Shown here: piece after piece, positions 21,401 to 32,500 of the stretch | Layout of the letters: each line of letters starts with the position of its first letter | Position numbering within the stretch: position 1 is the stretch's first letter | Assembly: GCA_947184155.2 (NCBI GenBank) | Contig: CAMXCT020000277.1 | Location: forward strand, 62,001-126,000 | Reading direction: 5' to 3' | From: Cladocopium goreaui | Lineage: Eukaryota; Sar; Dinophyceae; Suessiales; Symbiodiniaceae | Length of the DNA: 64,000 nucleotides | Notes under the pieces: generated by a model | Told to the model about the DNA's origin: nothing | Databases searched by the model: none | What the model saw: the letters and a program-made list of their open reading frames with translations, nothing else | Program-made: the position numbers and the translations under genes

Positions 21401-24400
21401 CGAGAGATTTGCTGGGGCGGTGGAGACTTACACGATTGAGGCCAGCAAATTCGGCCAAGGACTAAAATGGGTCTGTCAAGAAAAGGGACGATATCTTAAA
21501 CTGACCAGGTCCGTTTTCCCATGCAATTGGACCATCATAAGATATAATGAGGGTATTGATGGGCTCTCCATTTGTTTGGAACGAAACTCGCTGAGAATTT
21601 GTCATAAATTCATAAACATGTTTCTTCCTGATTCAACTGAAGTCTTCAGTGCTGGTGAGCTCTTTGGCAGGCCCTGACTCCGAACGGCATGGCCATACAG
21701 GAGCGCCTGGGATAGCGCTGAATAGGGCTGCAGCGGCTCAGCCCAATTCGTGAAAACTTGGCAACCGCAGGCGGGCACCTCTCACTTCTTGGGACAGAAC
21801 TTTGCCAAGGCGGAACTGGTTCTGTGAGATTTGTTTTCTTGATGGAACTACTCCAAAACAAAAGCAACATCTACAAGTTGTATATATTGTAATCGTTGCA
21901 GCTGAAGGCTTTCGATGTGAAGTACTTGTCCGAAGAGCAAAAATCCGAGTATGTTTGGGCGTCCTCTTGGGGTGTACCTGACTCAGCTTACCTCAGCTTA
22001 TCTCAGTTGACGCAAAGTTCCTAAAGCCTTAGGTCTCGACTCGTCTCATTGGTGCTGTCATCATGGTCCCAGCGCTTAGCCGCCCTAGCCGCTCCGGTGA
22101 TTTACTTGAGAGAATGATTGGCAGGAGAACACGCTGTGTGATTTGTATGTTCTCCAAAGCACAAAATGATATGAATGCCAAATGGTTGCTGACCAATCTT
22201 GAATTGTCGGCGTGATATATTTGAGGCCCATTCTGACGATGATGGTCTTGTGATGCCTCCTGCTTTGGCTGCAGTCCAGGTAGTTGTGGTGCGCCTTATC
22301 TGCACCTAAAACAAAAGTGGTCTCAGCTTTGTCTTTTCTTATTCCTGGGCACGCGACACGACCCTGAAAAAAGTTGGCTAATGTCGGCCAGATAGATTTA
22401 CCCAACGACTCAAGGCCATTATATGCGAAGGATCCAGACCAGCAGGCCACAGCGGGTTCCACTGTGACTTGAGCCATGAACAAAAAAGCTTTGTGGCCTT
22501 TGCGGGTTGAGTGCTATATATAATAGATTGTACCAACCTGGTTTCATCGTGTTATAAGTTGTAAGCCATGATAGGAATACCTCTGAACCAAGCAGTATAG
22601 TTGGATGAAACACGTGCTTTATGTATTTGGCTCACTTGTCCGTGAGACATATCTTGCAAGGCGGCAGTGCTAGATGCGGCGGCTGCTTTGCGGAAGGATT
22701 TGGTCGCAATAGGAATTAGAGCCATCCTCTGAGTTGCGAATATGCAGGAAGCATAGAAGCCAGACACATAGACACTAGAAATGTTGTCAGCTGACCAAGG
22801 TGCATGTCGACGATCGATTAAGTGCCCCAAAAAATTGCAGTTGGTGTTGAATGTACACGCCTTGTACCGGACCTGCAACAGGTATGAAGCCTGGAGCAAA
22901 GTACTTCGAATGGGTATGAGTCTCAGAGCAAAATGTTGTGTTTCTTTTCCCGTGCATGTAGCATTTTACTGCTCTCGTTTTGCCCCCAATAAACATCAGC
23001 GCTCTTAGAATCGCCTAAGAAACGAGCGCTTCCAAGGAACGTCGTGGAGTTCCCCTTAGGCTTGAACTTGGTGCACGAGATCTTGAAAAAGGAGGGCTGG
23101 GACGTTGGGATGTGCGTGGGCAGTTTGTTTCCATAGATGTTTTTCCCCACCTGCCAAGTGAGGGTCTCTAGATATTATCAGAGCTGGTGCGCCCACCTCC
23201 GCTGCCTCCGCCTCTGCTTCAACTGCGAGCTCCAGATCTCAGTGAGCGCTGATGGACCTCAACGGCACTAACGGACCTCAACCGCGAGCTCCAGATCTCA
23301 GTGTGCACTGTCGGACCTCAACCGCGAGCGCCAGATGGCAGTGGGCACTGCCGGACCTTAGCGGATTTGTATGATAATTGACACTCGAAGTAAAGTTATT
23401 TTTTCCTTCTGACATGGCTTTATCATCAAATGATTGATCTCTTTAGCAGAGCGGAATCTTAAAAGCATTGATGGTTCTCACTCTGAATTTTGATAGTTCC
23501 GCTGCACTTATATCAAGTTCAAATTTAAGACTCCAGCAGAGTGCGAGCTCAGACTCGTTCTGCGCTTTGAAGGTGTGGCGCTGGGGAAGCTTCGCACTGG
23601 TGGTGAAAAAATTCAAGTCCCACTTGACGAAGCGGCAACCGAGGTGGCTTGGACAAAAGCTGGTGGCACACGTGAAACATAGTGAAACATAGTGAAACAT
23701 AGTGAACCATAGTGAAACTGGCTTTGGACCGATCCTATATCCAAACAGATGTCGCTTGGCTCCTGTTTGAATACCACGATTTGACACGTGGCTTTGCAGG
23801 TGCCCAAAGCTTTGTCTCAGATGAAACTGGAGCTTCAGAGTCGTTCAGAGCAGCTGAAGTCCAATGCTTACGATGGCTTCTATTGCAATCTTCTCCAGAG
23901 TGACAAAGGTTTGCAGAATATATAATATGGTATAGTCTGATATAGTTTATAGTTACATATTTACAGGATCATCACGAAACCTTCCACTGAGTGGCATCCA
24001 AAAATGCACACCAGGTATCAAGACATCGGCCTTGCATGGGCAGATTGAGTCTTTCGATGATGGCCTGTGCAGAGCTTCTCCCTTTCCCTCCAAGGCAGCG
24101 ATTGATTTTCCGTATCGAGTCCAGAGCTGACTTCGATGAACGGCTCAAGGCGTCGCTTGTTTGTCTATTGACTCTGCATCCTATTCTCTCCCTTGCTACT
24201 TCCACTGGGGAGAGGCAGAGGTTCTTGAGATCTGAATCTGCCTTGACGAGGAGCGCGAACCTGGGATGATGCTCATCCCATGGGGTGGGGATGATGACGA
24301 TGAGGACAGTTACGGACAGTTGCAACTTGCCTGGACTGCCCTGTCAAAGCGAGCAAAGGGCTTTGGATGGGTTTCAAGATGTTTCAAGTCTATTACATAA

Positions 24401-24943
24401 TTCTTAATAATTCTTATTAGTCATTCTTCGTCATGATTTGCTTGGTCTGCCAGTGACCAGGACAACCTCAAAGATGAAACTGGGGTTACGCTGAGGCACC
24501 GACATTGAAAACTCTCGACATTTTATGACATTTGAGCATGTTGCACAGTCCAATGCATTTTGCCCAGGTGTTACCCGATGGAGCAAGATGAGCTGCCTGA
24601 CAACCAGGCTGGCTTTCTGGTTGGTGGGTTGTGTTTGCCTCTGGGCCTAAATATTCTTTGTCAAACACTAAGGTCCAGGCGGTAGGCGGTAGATACAACA
24701 TGATCAACATTTTTTAACTTGTCGCTTCCGCTGAAGGAGCCAGCAAATGTATTATTCAAGACGATCTTAAGGGGACCAGGATGTATTGACAGAGCTATAC
24801 ATACCGACACATCGTATAGAAATGTCATCTCCACACATGGACGAGATCCGGACAAAGAAGCCAAAGCAACAATGACCACGGGTTCAGTTCAAAGCATCGC
24901 ACATCCAATCTTGACACTTTACACGTTAGCAGAGGGGTGTTAG
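15445..24943 (+). CDS. ProRS: Prolyl-tRNA synthetase, split gene of ~30 exons
   Basis: Class II synthetase that charges tRNA-Pro with proline. It is closest in pattern to the ProRS family that includes plant organellar enzymes. Exons I can place, in order: 15445-15498 (IKITPRSE), 15646-15707 (DWSAWYLDVIEAADLIDESP), 15917-15959 (RGCKIFKPNGFAVQ), 16232-16249, 16523-16564 (GVQNAYFPLLIP), 16763-16810, 16886-16918, 18681-18713, 20492-20512 (VRPTSET), 20639-20682, 20841-20888 (LNQWANVMRWEM), 20954-20986 (RPFLRTSEFL), 21144-21198 (WQEGHTAH), 21247-21297, 21357-21440 (GRKSANERFAGA, TYTIE), 21671-21700, 21771-21809 (AGTSHFLGQNFAK), 21908-21973, 22033-22065, 22226 to about 22300, 22661-22720, 22800-22821, 22882-22913, 23037-23115 (RRGVPLRLELGARD), 23573-23643, 23800-23908, about 24251-24308, 24461-24495, 24568-24607. 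Phases agree across nearly all joins. The start codon and the last exon are unresolved; a stop at 24941-24943 is a candidate end. Confidence 0.9.
17256..17470. repeat. Degenerate AACTTGGGCCC repeats (intronic)
   Basis: About a dozen spaced copies of aacttgggcc variants, with ttgggcccaa also palindromic. They lie in the ProRS intron between the exons ending at 16918 and starting at 18681. The open frames here are repeat artefacts. Confidence 0.7.
17680..17730. repeat. AT microsatellite (intronic)
   Basis: tatatatata runs and near-repeats in the same large ProRS intron. Confidence 0.8.
18900..19325. repeat. Cluster of TTTACNGTGTTT-type inverted words with CAA/CAACAC microsatellite
   Basis: Within the ProRS intron 18714-20491. 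The motif gtaatttac/gtaaatac followed by a gttttt or ggttttt run recurs at 18907, 19012, 19050, 19095 and 19135. A block of about 45 bp (tttttggcctgtgaggcgcc plus aaaacatcg) occurs twice, at 19065-19110 and 19275-19320. A caa/caacac microsatellite sits between them at 19203-19275. Confidence 0.75.
19510..19990. repeat. Degenerate 15 bp minisatellite (CTTTTACACACAGAA)
   Basis: About 30 diverged copies of a 15 bp word close to cttttacacacagaa. Because the period is a multiple of three, all three forward frames stay open for 90-150 codons. These peptides are just the repeat translated. The array lies inside the 1.8 kb ProRS intron 18714-20491. Confidence 0.85.
23218..23356. repeat. ~40 bp tandem repeat (intronic)
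   Basis: Three copies of a unit close to ctcaaccgcgagctccagat plus about 20 more bases. The first copy carries a small insertion. It lies in the ProRS intron between 23115 and 23573. Confidence 0.8.
23672..23718. repeat. 10 bp tandem repeat GTGAAACATA
   Basis: Four to five consecutive copies of gtgaaacata, just after the donor of the ProRS exon ending at 23643. Confidence 0.9.
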
Positions 24944-26517
24944 CAGAAGGCTGTATGACATGAGCTCTGGTGAAGCTTGGCTTCGTGCAGTGTGTCTCTG
25001 CGCTCCGTACCTTTGCCTCATGTGTCAAGAAGAACTTATGAGATGCTGTCTCTGAATTGAATTGCAACACGAAGATCGTTTGCCACTTTGGCATACTCGG
25101 TGAGTAATTTTTTTCTGTGCAAAGGTAAATCATAGGACACCGTGACGACTCATTTTTTGGTCTCCTCTCAACTCTCTTACTCTCCAAATGTCCTCCGAGC
25201 CCACATAGTCGGCGTTTTTGCTACATCTTTGAAACAATGAGGGACGTGCTCTGCTCCACAGTCGAGTACCGGCTGAGGGATCGAAAGATTTGGTCATTCT
25301 TCTGGGGCTTTTGGGGTGTCCAAATCACCTGCATTAGGAGCAACAAAGCCAAAATGCACATTCGAAGAAAACCAAGTAAGACTTTCAGATCTTATGTGTC
25401 CTTGACTTGCCCTGCTCTTTGAACACAAGAAGTTAAATGATGCCATGCGGCTGTGGGTATTCAGATCAGATCTACTTGTACTCTCGAAGATACTTGCTCT
25501 CAGATGCCTCCTGGGTTTGGCATTTTGGCTTGTTCAGTTGACAGGACGAAATCTCTGATGCAGCACTGACAGTTCACATATTTATGTGTTAGTTATTTGT
25601 GTGATCGGAAACACTCAATCCAGCTTTACTTTCCAGAACATTGTGCCATAATTGGCTCCTCACTCTCATCTGATGCAATATATATATATATATTATATAT
25701 ATTATATATATTATATATTATATATAATATATATATATAAATATAAATAATTTGCCCCGGTGCCAAACAAAGTGCATGCATTGCACCCTGCAAATTGGAC
25801 ACTAATATGTATACGGTATACCGGTATACAATGTATTTACTGGGTTCTGATCAGAAGTTTTTTCAGGACGCAAATCACTTGTTTTGTTCTCGCTGGTTGC
25901 TACTGCAGTCGGAGGTCTGTCCCTTGACCGGGAAGCCGGCTCGACAATGGGCAATTTTCGCGAAAGCATACTGAGGGACTCATAGCCCTCACTGCGATTT
26001 CAGTAGCATGGCTGCTCTCCACAAAAAATGCATCATTTGTGGTTTCAACTGCTGCCGTAATGAAATAAGCCTAATCTCATGTTTTCTTGCCATTCTTTGT
26101 CACTGCAATGACTGTGAAATGTGCGGTGAATCCTGCCTGGTTTCCAGCTTCAATGGTGTGAGACAATGGGACAAGACGACATGCAGCAGTCCCTTGCTGA
26201 ATCACTGCTTGGAAGCAGACACGATTGCATGCAGAACATGCAGAATATCAGGACATCCTTCTGTTTATATGAGCAAATCACCTCCGTAACTTACAACCTC
26301 AGACAGTCCATATACGAGACCACGACAACATCTTGAATTGTGCCGCGAGAACTTTGACGTGTAGCTGAGTCAAAGGCCATTTAGTGGAAACAATGTGGAG
26401 ACTGTAGATCTTTTGCTCATTTGCGTCACGTTTACATCAGGTTGTGTGTTCTCACTGCCCAAACTGGATCCCTTTTATGATCGTGTTCCATCGTCCCAGC
26501 GATCCAGGATCGGCACG
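24944..26517. other. Intergenic stretch with AT microsatellite
   Basis: No gene recognised between ProRS and RAD23. It holds a tata-rich microsatellite at 25680-25750 and a short palindrome, tatacggtataccggtata, at 25809. A Cys-rich frame at 26008-26289 (+, 93 codons) matches no family I know. Confidence 0.6.
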
Positions 26518-29500
26518 ATGAAATTGCAGGTGAGACCGCTGTGCTTCCGACTTGCTTAAGTGAGAGATGGGGATGGAAGAAAACGACAGAGTGGTTGGGT
26601 TGGTTAATATGAGCGGGATGTGCCTTTGTCCAGCTTGCTTCTAACAGGTTTCAACCCGAGTACTGAGAACCATTTGCTGCTAACTTCGGGATCATCTCAG
26701 TAGCTCTCTCTTATCTGAGAGCTTGCGCGTGGTTTAAATGACAGGAAAGGGGAAACTTTCGACTTGGAGGTCGAAGCAGATTGGACGGTTGAGGCATGGG
26801 TTCACATTTGCAGTGTCTACAACAGAAAGGAGCCTGTCCATTCCGCTCAATCAATCTTGAGGAACAGTCTTGTAATATGCACTTCAAAGTTGGAACGGAG
26901 AACAGAACTTTTTTGGGACCCATACAGTAGGACCGGTAGGATGTTTTGTGATGAAGCTTCGACGGAAGCGAAGCTCAGCTTCTTTTCCATTTCTTGAAGA
27001 GTGGTTCCTTTCTTGCCTGCTGCTGGATACACGGTGTGCAAATTCAGAACCAGGGCACAAGCCTTTGGAGGGACCGACCTGCGGCACTGTAATTTTTACA
27101 CACACTTGCTCGCATGACCGTTTCGCATCCATGTTGATTCTATGATCTGGTTGCTCATAGTGTTAGAAGTGAATCGATATTATATACTTTGACAATCTTT
27201 GACATACCATACTGGAAGAAGTTGAGGGACTCGATACTCCACATTTCTCCAGTTTGTGTCAGCACTTGTTTTTTTGTGAGGCTGTGAAAGCAGCAATTGC
27301 TGGAATGAAGCCTGAAGCCGCCTTGGGATGCCTTGGACATATCACTTCTGATGTCTTGGCAGATGGAAAGGGAATGACAAACAGTCCCTTGATGGCATCC
27401 AGCCTAAGGACCTGCCTGCTGAGCTGCAGAAAGTCATGCACAAGGGAAAGGCCACTGACTTTCTGTTCGCTCATTTGTAAACATGAATTTTGCCAAGTTC
27501 GCATGTGGCAGCAAGTTGTTCTGTTTCTCAATATGAGGTTTTGCAAGACTCTGACACGCTGCAGGCCCGAATTGTAAGCATTTGGGCAGACAATTGCATA
27601 TCAGTTCTAGCATGCGCGCAGTTTACTAGTGTCAATCCCAAGGGTCACTGGGGAAGAACAGGAACAGAGTTCAAGCAACATACTACACAGATGCATCCGA
27701 AAACCAAAAATGCGACATGAATCAAGAAACTGCGACTTCTTGCAGGCGGTTCAAATCGGCGATGGCGACTTTGTCGTCATAATGATGGCAAAGGCCAAGC
27801 AGGAGATCAGATCGCCCTGCTGTTCACACCAAACTAGCTGGTAGGCTAATATACATACGAGGCAAGGTTGGGAATTCAATCAAATGAGTGTGGATAGTTA
27901 GTAGTTGCGGTTTTTCATTCCCCTATACATATATGGGAATATGATTGCTTTCGACCTATCCGCATATTCACATTTTGTATGATTACATAAGTCTATGAAT
28001 CCTTATCTTGGATGGTGAACTCCCGATTTTCTACCAGACTTTTTGATGGCTGAACCACAATATTAGATCATCAAATCCACAAAGCAGGTGAAACATGGTG
28101 AAACCCTCATTTTGAAAATGTTTCGGCAGGGTTTCCATAGTTTCCATCCATTTTTTACCAGCACCAGGAGGCTCCAGCGGCGCCTGCCCCCCCTGCTGCG
28201 CCTGCTGCCCCTGCGCCCGCCGGTCCCGTTGCGCCCGTGGCGCCGGCGCCGCCGGCGCCGCCAGCGGGACCACAGGCACCAGTGGAAAACGAGTTGGGGC
28301 CTAAGGCCTCAGGTCTCAGAATTGGGGCTTCAGTGTAAAATTATTTCTGTGAGTTTTCTTGTTAAAACTGATGTTGAGCCTTTTCACGATGACATCACTG
28401 AGTATAGGTTTGCCTGCCCTCTTGAGTCCAAGGATAGCGATACAGAGTCTGTGTGACATGGGTTTCCCACCTGAATTGGTCAGGCCTGGAGTCCTGGTGC
28501 ACCTGTGATCAGCATCCACTTGTAAAATGTGGGTTCACGTCTGTGTATCAGTTGCATGGTTTCGCCCTTTCCAGAACTAATACATTCACTTGTAGTTGTC
28601 CTTGGCCCAGGCAATGCTTACGGGCTGCCTTCAATAATCCTGACAGAGTGCCATCTTCAGCTTCTTGTGGTTCGATGAATTGATTTCAGACTAAGTGCTC
28701 GCAAGGGGGCAGCAGGGGACCCAAATCTTTTCCATTGCTCACATTACTCTCAGGCTGTTGAGTACTTGACCAGTGGCATTCCAGCGCATTTGCAGCATTT
28801 GGCTGACCCTTCACGAGTTGCGAATCGCGAATCGCGAAGTGTTTATATATACGTGGCCATGGATCAAGATTACATGTCAGCAATATCCTCAAATAGACCG
28901 TTAATCTCATTTCATGAGATGTTTACCAGGGCACACTGTACCTGACCCATACCATCCTGTTACCAAGATGTATAATCACATACATATATATATAATATAA
29001 AATATATAATATTATATATATAATATATTATATACTGTATATATATATACACACATTATATATATATATATATTAATATTTATAAAGTAGGGCTACCGCC
29101 CTGGTGCCGCCAACCCCCCTTTATGGGGGGCATAGAACAAGGTTCAAAGGCCAGCCAAAGGGCTCAAAAAGGTCCGTTTTGCCACGCCGAATCGGCATGG
29201 CAATGCGGGGCAGATCGCGCCTTCGAAAAAGCACCCTTCGCCTCGCCTTAACAGCATGGCAGTGAAGGATGGAAGGCTGCTCGAAAGGCTGCCAGGTCGT
29301 GGCCCATTTGCTGGCTTTGAGGCGCCAATAGAACAGGTTTCAAAGGCCAGCCAAAGGGCTCAAAAACGTGCGTTTTGCCATGCCGAAACGGCATGGCACT
29401 GCGAGGCAGACCGCGCCTTCGAAAAAGCACCTTTCGCCACGCCTTAAAAGGAAGGCTGCTCGAAGGGCCGCCAGGTCGTGGCCCATTTGCTGGCTTTGAA

Positions 29501-32500
29501 ACGCCAATAGAACAGGTTCAAAGGGCAGCCAAAGCGTCCAAAAACGTCCGTTTTGCCACGCCGCAACAGCATGGCACTGCGGGGCAGATCGCGCCTTCGA
29601 AAAAGCACCCTTTGCCCCGCCTTAACATCATGGCAGTGAAGGACGGAAGGCTGCTCGAAGGGCCGCCCCCTTTGAAACGGTTTAAAGCCCAGCCAAAGGG
29701 CTCAAAAACGTGCGTTTTGCCACGCCGAAACGGCATGGCACTGCGAGGCAGACCGCGCCTTCGAAAAAGCACCCTTTGCCACGCCTTAACAGCATGGCAG
29801 TGAAGGACGGAAGGCTGCTCGAAGGGCCGCCAGGTCGTGGCCGATTTACCGCGTTTGAAACGCCCATAGACAAGGTTCAAAGGCCAGCCAAAGGGCTCAA
29901 AAAGGTCCGTTTTGCCACGCCGAATCGGCATGGCAATGCGGGGCAGATCGCGCCTTCGAAAAAGCACCCTTCGCCTCGCCTTAACAGCATGGCAGTGAAG
30001 GATGGAAGGCTGCTCGAAAGGCTGCCAGGTCGTGGCCCATTTGCTGGCTTTGAGGCGCCAATAGAACAGGTTTCAAAGGCCAGCCAAAGGGCTCAAAAAC
30101 GTGCGTTTTGCCATGCCGAAACGGCATGGCACTGCGAGGCAGACCGCGCCTTCGAAAAAGCACCTTTCGCCACGCCTTAACAGCATGGCAGTGAAGGACG
30201 GAAGGCTGCTCGAAGGGCCGCCAGGTCGTGGCCGATTTACCGCGTTTGAAACGCTTAAAGACAAGGTTCAAAGGCCAGCCAAAGGGGTCAAAAACGCGCG
30301 TTTTGCCACACCGAAACAGCATGGTATTGCGGGACAGATCGTGCCTTCGAACGGCAGCTGGTCGTGGTGCCGTCAGCTCCTGAACTGCCTGCCAATGAAG
30401 AAGAACAGGCCGGTGCTGATGCTTCGCTGTCTCGGGCGCCTCCCCCTGCAATGGCAACGGCAGGGGTCGGCGGATATACACAGTTATATCAAAGTGTATA
30501 TATATATGTATATGTATATATATATATGTATGTATGTATATATATATATATATATTTATGTACGAAGGTATATGATTCTATCAATGATGATATCAATGAT
30601 CCTATCAATGGATATTATGAAATACACATGTCTGAATATACATATAATACATATATCTTGCATAATATAACGGAATATAACGAGATGCACATGTTTTCAA
30701 AGGGTGTAGCTGTGCCAGGCTTCAGGCGAGCCACCACCTGCGCCAACTCCAGCTCCAGCAGCCGCTTTGCCAAGGATGGCAGGTTTTGAGGAAATATATA
30801 TATATATATATATGTATGTATACACAATATATATTTATATACACAGTATATATATACACACACATACATACATACAGACAGACAGACCGACCGACCGACC
30901 GACAGACAGACAGACAGACAGACAGACATACACACACACACATATATATATTGGAGTAAGCCTGGGAGTAAAAACGCTTCCCAGAAACAAGATGAAAATC
31001 GTGGTTTCGGCCCTGGCCAAGCAGCCGGCCAAACCCCCGGCAAACTAGGCTCCTGAGAGGGGTTGCATTTTGGAGCATCAGATCTTCAGGTTCGCTAAGA
31101 CGATTTTGCATGACAGGTGCAGCACTTCGTATGACCTGACCTCACTTTTTCGTGGCAGGCGCAGCACTTTACACAGATGGAGTGGAAAAATCCGCAAAAA
31201 CACATTGGTACGAGGCCGTCAGATCTGCACTCAACTTTCCATTTTTCAAGGACGTCTCGCAGAATTGCTTCGCTTTTGATGTTGCCAACTTTGAAAATTG
31301 AGGAACTCTCGCAGAATTGCTGTGTTTCTGACGTTGTCAAGTTCAAGAATTGGGGAAGTCTCGCAGAATTGCTCCGTTTTTCATGTTGTCACCTTCGCGC
31401 CACAACGGCATGCACTTTTTCGACGTGTCAACTTCCAAAAGTGGTCTGATACCGAGGTGTTTTGTACATTTTGAAACTGAAATGTGCTTCGCGCCACACC
31501 GGCGTGCACTTTTTCGACATCTCAACTTCTAAAAGTGTTCCGAACTTCGAACATGAGGTGTTTTGTACCTTTTGACTTCAAAGTGTGGTTCGCGCCAGAA
31601 CGGCGTGCACTTTTTCGACATGTCAACTTCCACAAGTGGTCCGACACTGAGGTGTTTTCTACCTTTTGACTTTGAAATGTGCTTCTTGCCACAACGGCGT
31701 GCAAAAACAAAGTGACTCGCGACTTTTCTACCTTTTCGCGCGCCTGCATCTTCTTTCTTCTAACTCTTTCTTCTAACTCTTTCTTCTAACTCTTCCTCTT
31801 CTCTGATCTTCTCTGATCTTCTCTGATCTTCTCTGATCTTCTCTGATCTGCTCTGATCTGCTCTGATCTTCTCTGATCTTCTCTGATCTTCTCTGATCTT
31901 CTCTGATCTTCTCTTCTCTTCTCTTCTCTTGTCTTCTCTTCTCTTCTCTGACGCTTTCCCACCTTTGCTTTTCCCACCTCTGCTTTTCCATCTGTCCATA
32001 TTGTCGGAAGTTTGACTTCTAAACTACCTTCGCTTAACCACTATCACCAGCTTTTAGATAGCCGATAGCCCCTATTGATCATCAGCAACCATCATCAGAC
32101 TACCATTATTTAACGGGGACCCCCACAACTCATTGTTTCCCCATCATCCCGCCTTTGCCCTCGAGGCCCCCGCGGCACCGCCAATGCCAGCGAGTCAGCC
32201 TACAAGGTGCCGTTTAGCCACTGGATGATCATCATTGTTTTGCATCGAAGGAGGTTTCCTGAGTCATGGGGTACCCCCAAATCATCATCAATCATCAATT
32301 CATTTTAGTATTGCAACCTATGGTGACTTGGGGGTTTACCATTTTAAGAAACCCCCATTTCTGGGATATTATCCATTTTTGGGTGACATATGCCCAACTG
32401 ATTCCATTTATATAAATCTTGGCAATTGTGGAAAACAAATTGGGTATGTGCCTCATTTATGTCAAGCCACAGCTATGTGCAACGCATCAGCTGATGGAGG

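Noticed and set aside
29375..30670. 142-189 codon frames on both strands
   Set aside because: They are products of the 65-codon satellite period and lie within a RAD23 intron.
30957..31048. Exon-like SKNASQKQDENRGFG stretch
   Set aside because: The RAD23 phases join 30782 directly to 32608, leaving no place for it, and it has no counterpart in the family.
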